From contig NZ_CP041198.1 of the NCBI RefSeq assembly GCF_006517815.1, positions 3,782,001 to 3,846,000 on the forward strand: DNA of 64,000 nucleotides, read 5' to 3'. The notes beneath the pieces were generated by a model. That model ran no database searches. It was given only the letters and a program-made list of their open reading frames with translations, and had not been told where the DNA came from. Made by a program: the position numbers and the translations under genes. Of this stretch, positions 62,599 to 64,000 are shown one piece after another; within the stretch, counting starts at the first letter, position 1, and each line of letters opens with the position of its first letter. Source of the stretch: Pseudarthrobacter sp. NIBRBAC000502770. GTDB taxonomy: Bacteria > Actinomycetota > Actinomycetes > Actinomycetales > Micrococcaceae.

Positions 62599-62995
62599 GG
62601 GGGTGGGGAGGATGACGTTGCGGATCCTGGTCAGGTTGCCGAAGAGGGCGTCGGTGGAAATGGCGGATCCTTGTCAGGTCGTGGCACACGTGTGGTGTCG
62701 TGCTGGTGGCTGGGTTCTGCCGCAGGGCTGGGTCAGGGCAGCGGAGCCGTTCGGAAACAGCTTCCACTCCTGTCCAACTCTAATTCACGGTGCTTTGGCG
62801 CCCGTAATTGCCGAGGCAGGCTCCAGCCGTCATGCCTTGACCTGCGGCGACTTATTACTTGATTTTTCAAGTTGCTGGTGATCCATCACTCGGGCATCAT
62901 GAGCTGGGCACAAAGGTTCCCAACTTCGCCTGCAGCCTTGGGGAGCGCAGGCGTTGGATATCACCCCCTACCCCCAACACACAAAGGCTAGACCC
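62599..62995. other. Intergenic region between the GT87 pair and a small gene
   Basis: About 335-400 bp. The part next to 62598 may encode the N-terminus of the glycosyltransferase. The rest holds an AT-rich inverted repeat (62857-62872) and presumably promoters for both directions. No further gene is evident. Confidence 0.4.
62857..62872. promoter_or_regulatory. ACTTGA-N4-TCAAGT inverted repeat
   Basis: A 16-bp palindrome with a TTTT centre in an AT-rich patch, unusual for this GC-rich DNA. It is 124 bp before the small gene at 62996 and upstream of the GT87 pair. It resembles operators of MarR- or HxlR-type proteins. Confidence 0.35.
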
Positions 62996-63196
62996 ATGAA
63001 CTTCCCGCTGACCCTCACCGTGTCCGACCGCCAGAGCATGGACACCGAGCTCGACGCCGCCGTCACAGCCGCCAAGGCACATGCACTCATCGGCCGGCGC
63101 GGCATTTTGGTGACCCGCCATGGCGCAGATAAGTTCACGGTGGACCTCAGCGACGCCGTCCCCTTCGGCCTCACCCGCGAACACCAGGTCTGGTAA
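62996..63196 (+). CDS. Small hypothetical protein, 66 residues
   Basis: A soluble 66-residue protein from ATG 62996 with AAAGG upstream. It has one helix (TELDAAVTAAKAHALI) followed by a short beta-like part (RGILVTRHGADKFTVDLSD) and ends FGLTREHQVW. No signal peptide and no recognised family. GC3 pattern and the ribosome site support it. Function unknown. Confidence 0.65.
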   Translation: MNFPLTLTVSDRQSMDTELDAAVTAAKAHALIGRRGILVTRHGADKFTVDLSDAVPFGLTREHQVW

Positions 63197-63297
63197 GCCA
63201 TTGGCTGGCGCCCGATCCAGCCAGCCCCAACGCAGCCAGCCCCTGAGGGGGGTTCCTTTGGAACCGCCGTCACTTCCGGCGTCGACCGTCAATGTGC

Positions 63298-63558
63298 CTA
63301 ACTGCCGGCGCTGTTGTCCCCGTCGCCGCCCACGCGGTTGCTGCGCTGCTGCAGCCGGTCGATGTGCTTTGACGCGTCCGCCTTGCTCAGGTCCGCGGGA
63401 AGTTCCTCGCCCGCCTCGCGTGCGAGGGTATAGAGGTAGCTTCGCTGCGCCGCCGTCATGGGCTCATCCCCGGTCACCCAGTCTTCCGGGTCCCTGTTGA
63501 GTCCTGCATTCGGTTCCGGTTCGGGGCTGCCGATTGTTTCCTGGTTGCTGTCGCTCAT
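63298..63558 (-). CDS. DUF3072 domain protein
   Basis: An 86-residue acidic cytoplasmic protein. The core MTAAQRSYLYTLAREAGEEL, followed by DLSKADASKHIDRLQQR, is the DUF3072 pattern, a helical motif found in small actinobacterial proteins and at the ends of some larger ones. The ATG at 63558 starts directly with SDSNQETIG; further upstream text does not look coding. Function unknown. Confidence 0.82.
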   Translation of the reverse strand: MSDSNQETIGSPEPEPNAGLNRDPEDWVTGDEPMTAAQRSYLYTLAREAGEELPADLSKADASKHIDRLQQRSNRVGGDGDNSAGS

Positions 63559-63695
63559 GGGTACGAGTCTAGGTCGGGGCGCCGACATTCTGCCGGAGCG
63601 TGCGTGCCGAAATGCATTGGCATGAATAAGTCGGGAAATCATGGAGACGTTGAGTAGGTAGACGCAGACCCCAACGCAGCCAGGAGAAGGACTCG

Positions 63696-64000
63696 ATGGA
63701 TACCAAGCTCAAAGTCGCAGTGCTCGGGACGGGAATCATGGGAGCGGCCATGGCCCGGAACCTCCTGCGGGCCGGCCATGAAGTCTCGGTATGGAACCGG
63801 GACAGGGCCAAAACGGAACCCCTGGCTGCTGACGGCGCCCGGCGTGCCGCCAACCCTTCCGACGCCGTCAAGGCGGCCGACGTGGTCCTGACCATGCTCT
63901 TCGACGCGGCCGCGGTGGAAGATGTCATGCGGGCTGCGGCCGCCGGCGTCCGGCCCGGCATGGCCTGGGTGCAGTCCACCACGGTGGGCGTCCAGGACGT
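63696..64000 (+). CDS. NAD(P)-dependent beta-hydroxyacid dehydrogenase, 3' end cut by window
   Basis: The first 101 codons of a 3-hydroxyisobutyrate dehydrogenase-type enzyme. The Rossmann motif VAVLGTGIMGAAMARNLLRAG, cited in part, is followed by VSVWNRDRAKTEPL with the Asn-Arg pair that favours NADP(H), then DVVLTMLFDAAAVEDVM and the substrate-loop QSTTVG. ATG with GGAGAAGG. Members reduce or oxidise beta-hydroxyacids such as 3-hydroxyisobutyrate, tartronate semialdehyde or succinic semialdehyde; which one is not visible here. Confidence 0.9.
   Translation, partial: MDTKLKVAVLGTGIMGAAMARNLLRAGHEVSVWNRDRAKTEPLAADGARRAANPSDAVKAADVVLTMLFDAAAVEDVMRAAAAGVRPGMAWVQSTTVGVQD

Noticed and set aside
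63251..63265. GGTTCC-TTT-GGAACC hairpin after the 62996 gene
   Set aside because: Only a 6-bp stem with no T-run; too weak to call as a terminator.

Overview
The window reads as one chromosomal stretch of a high-GC actinobacterium of the Micrococcaceae, most likely Arthrobacter or Pseudarthrobacter. The basis is GC-rich third codon positions, frequent GTG starts, and a gene order shared with many Actinobacteria near the origin: recF, dciA, gyrB, gyrA, a DUF3566 gene, tRNA-Ile, tRNA-Ala, ppiA, crgA, sortase, trpG, then the pknB-pknA-pbpA-rodA-pstP-fhaB-fhaA operon and tRNA-Leu. The genus is an inference; no 16S gene is present. I saw no insertion sequence, prophage or CRISPR array.

Layout. 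1-7.5 kb: replication and topology genes (recF is cut by the window start). 7.5-16.5 kb: two tRNAs, a small DLW-39 protein, an exporter, a glycosyltransferase, ppiA, a rhomboid protease, a dense DnaA-box region around a small AhpD-like gene, tag, crgA, a class E sortase and trpG/pabA. 16.5-26 kb: a seven-gene minus-strand operon for Ser/Thr phospho-signalling and cell-wall elongation, with mostly 4-bp stop/start overlaps. 26-30 kb: tRNA-Leu, then acid-sugar (talarate/galactarate-like) catabolism with a GntR regulator, and a sugar-efflux-type MFS gene. 30-32 kb: a TetR regulator divergent from putrescine oxidase. 32-39 kb: a stress-type flavin-binding protein, several small hypothetical genes, a three-gene envelope-stress operon and a frameshifted MarR gene. 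39-45 kb: alditol oxidase, a Cys-rich pentapeptide protein, an agmatine deiminase-amidase operon and a hydrolase. 45-47.6 kb: rsgA and a diguanylate cyclase. 47.6-56 kb: a LacI-controlled carbohydrate uptake and oxidation operon (binding protein, two permeases, two Gfo/Idh dehydrogenases, a TIM-barrel isomerase, ThuA). 56-64 kb: DUF1003, a SulP transporter, three integral-membrane mannosyltransferase-type enzymes, small proteins, and the start of a beta-hydroxyacid dehydrogenase cut by the window end.

Three regulatory observations stand out. (1) A 25-bp palindrome with core AAATGAATG-N-CATTCATTT lies between the TetR gene and putrescine oxidase and again, 13.4 kb away, on the promoter and start codon of agmatine deiminase. 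With the overlapping amidase gene this predicts a two-locus route agmatine -> N-carbamoylputrescine -> putrescine -> 4-aminobutanal under one TetR repressor. (2) A 1.1-kb region contains five perfect DnaA boxes plus several near-matches and an exact 16-bp repeat, although dnaA and dnaN lie outside the window. (3) The 12-mer TAAGCATGCTTA occurs upstream of both the stress flavin-protein gene and a MarR gene carrying a one-base deletion; a related site precedes the envelope-stress operon.

All calls come from reading the sequence and family knowledge; no database search was run.
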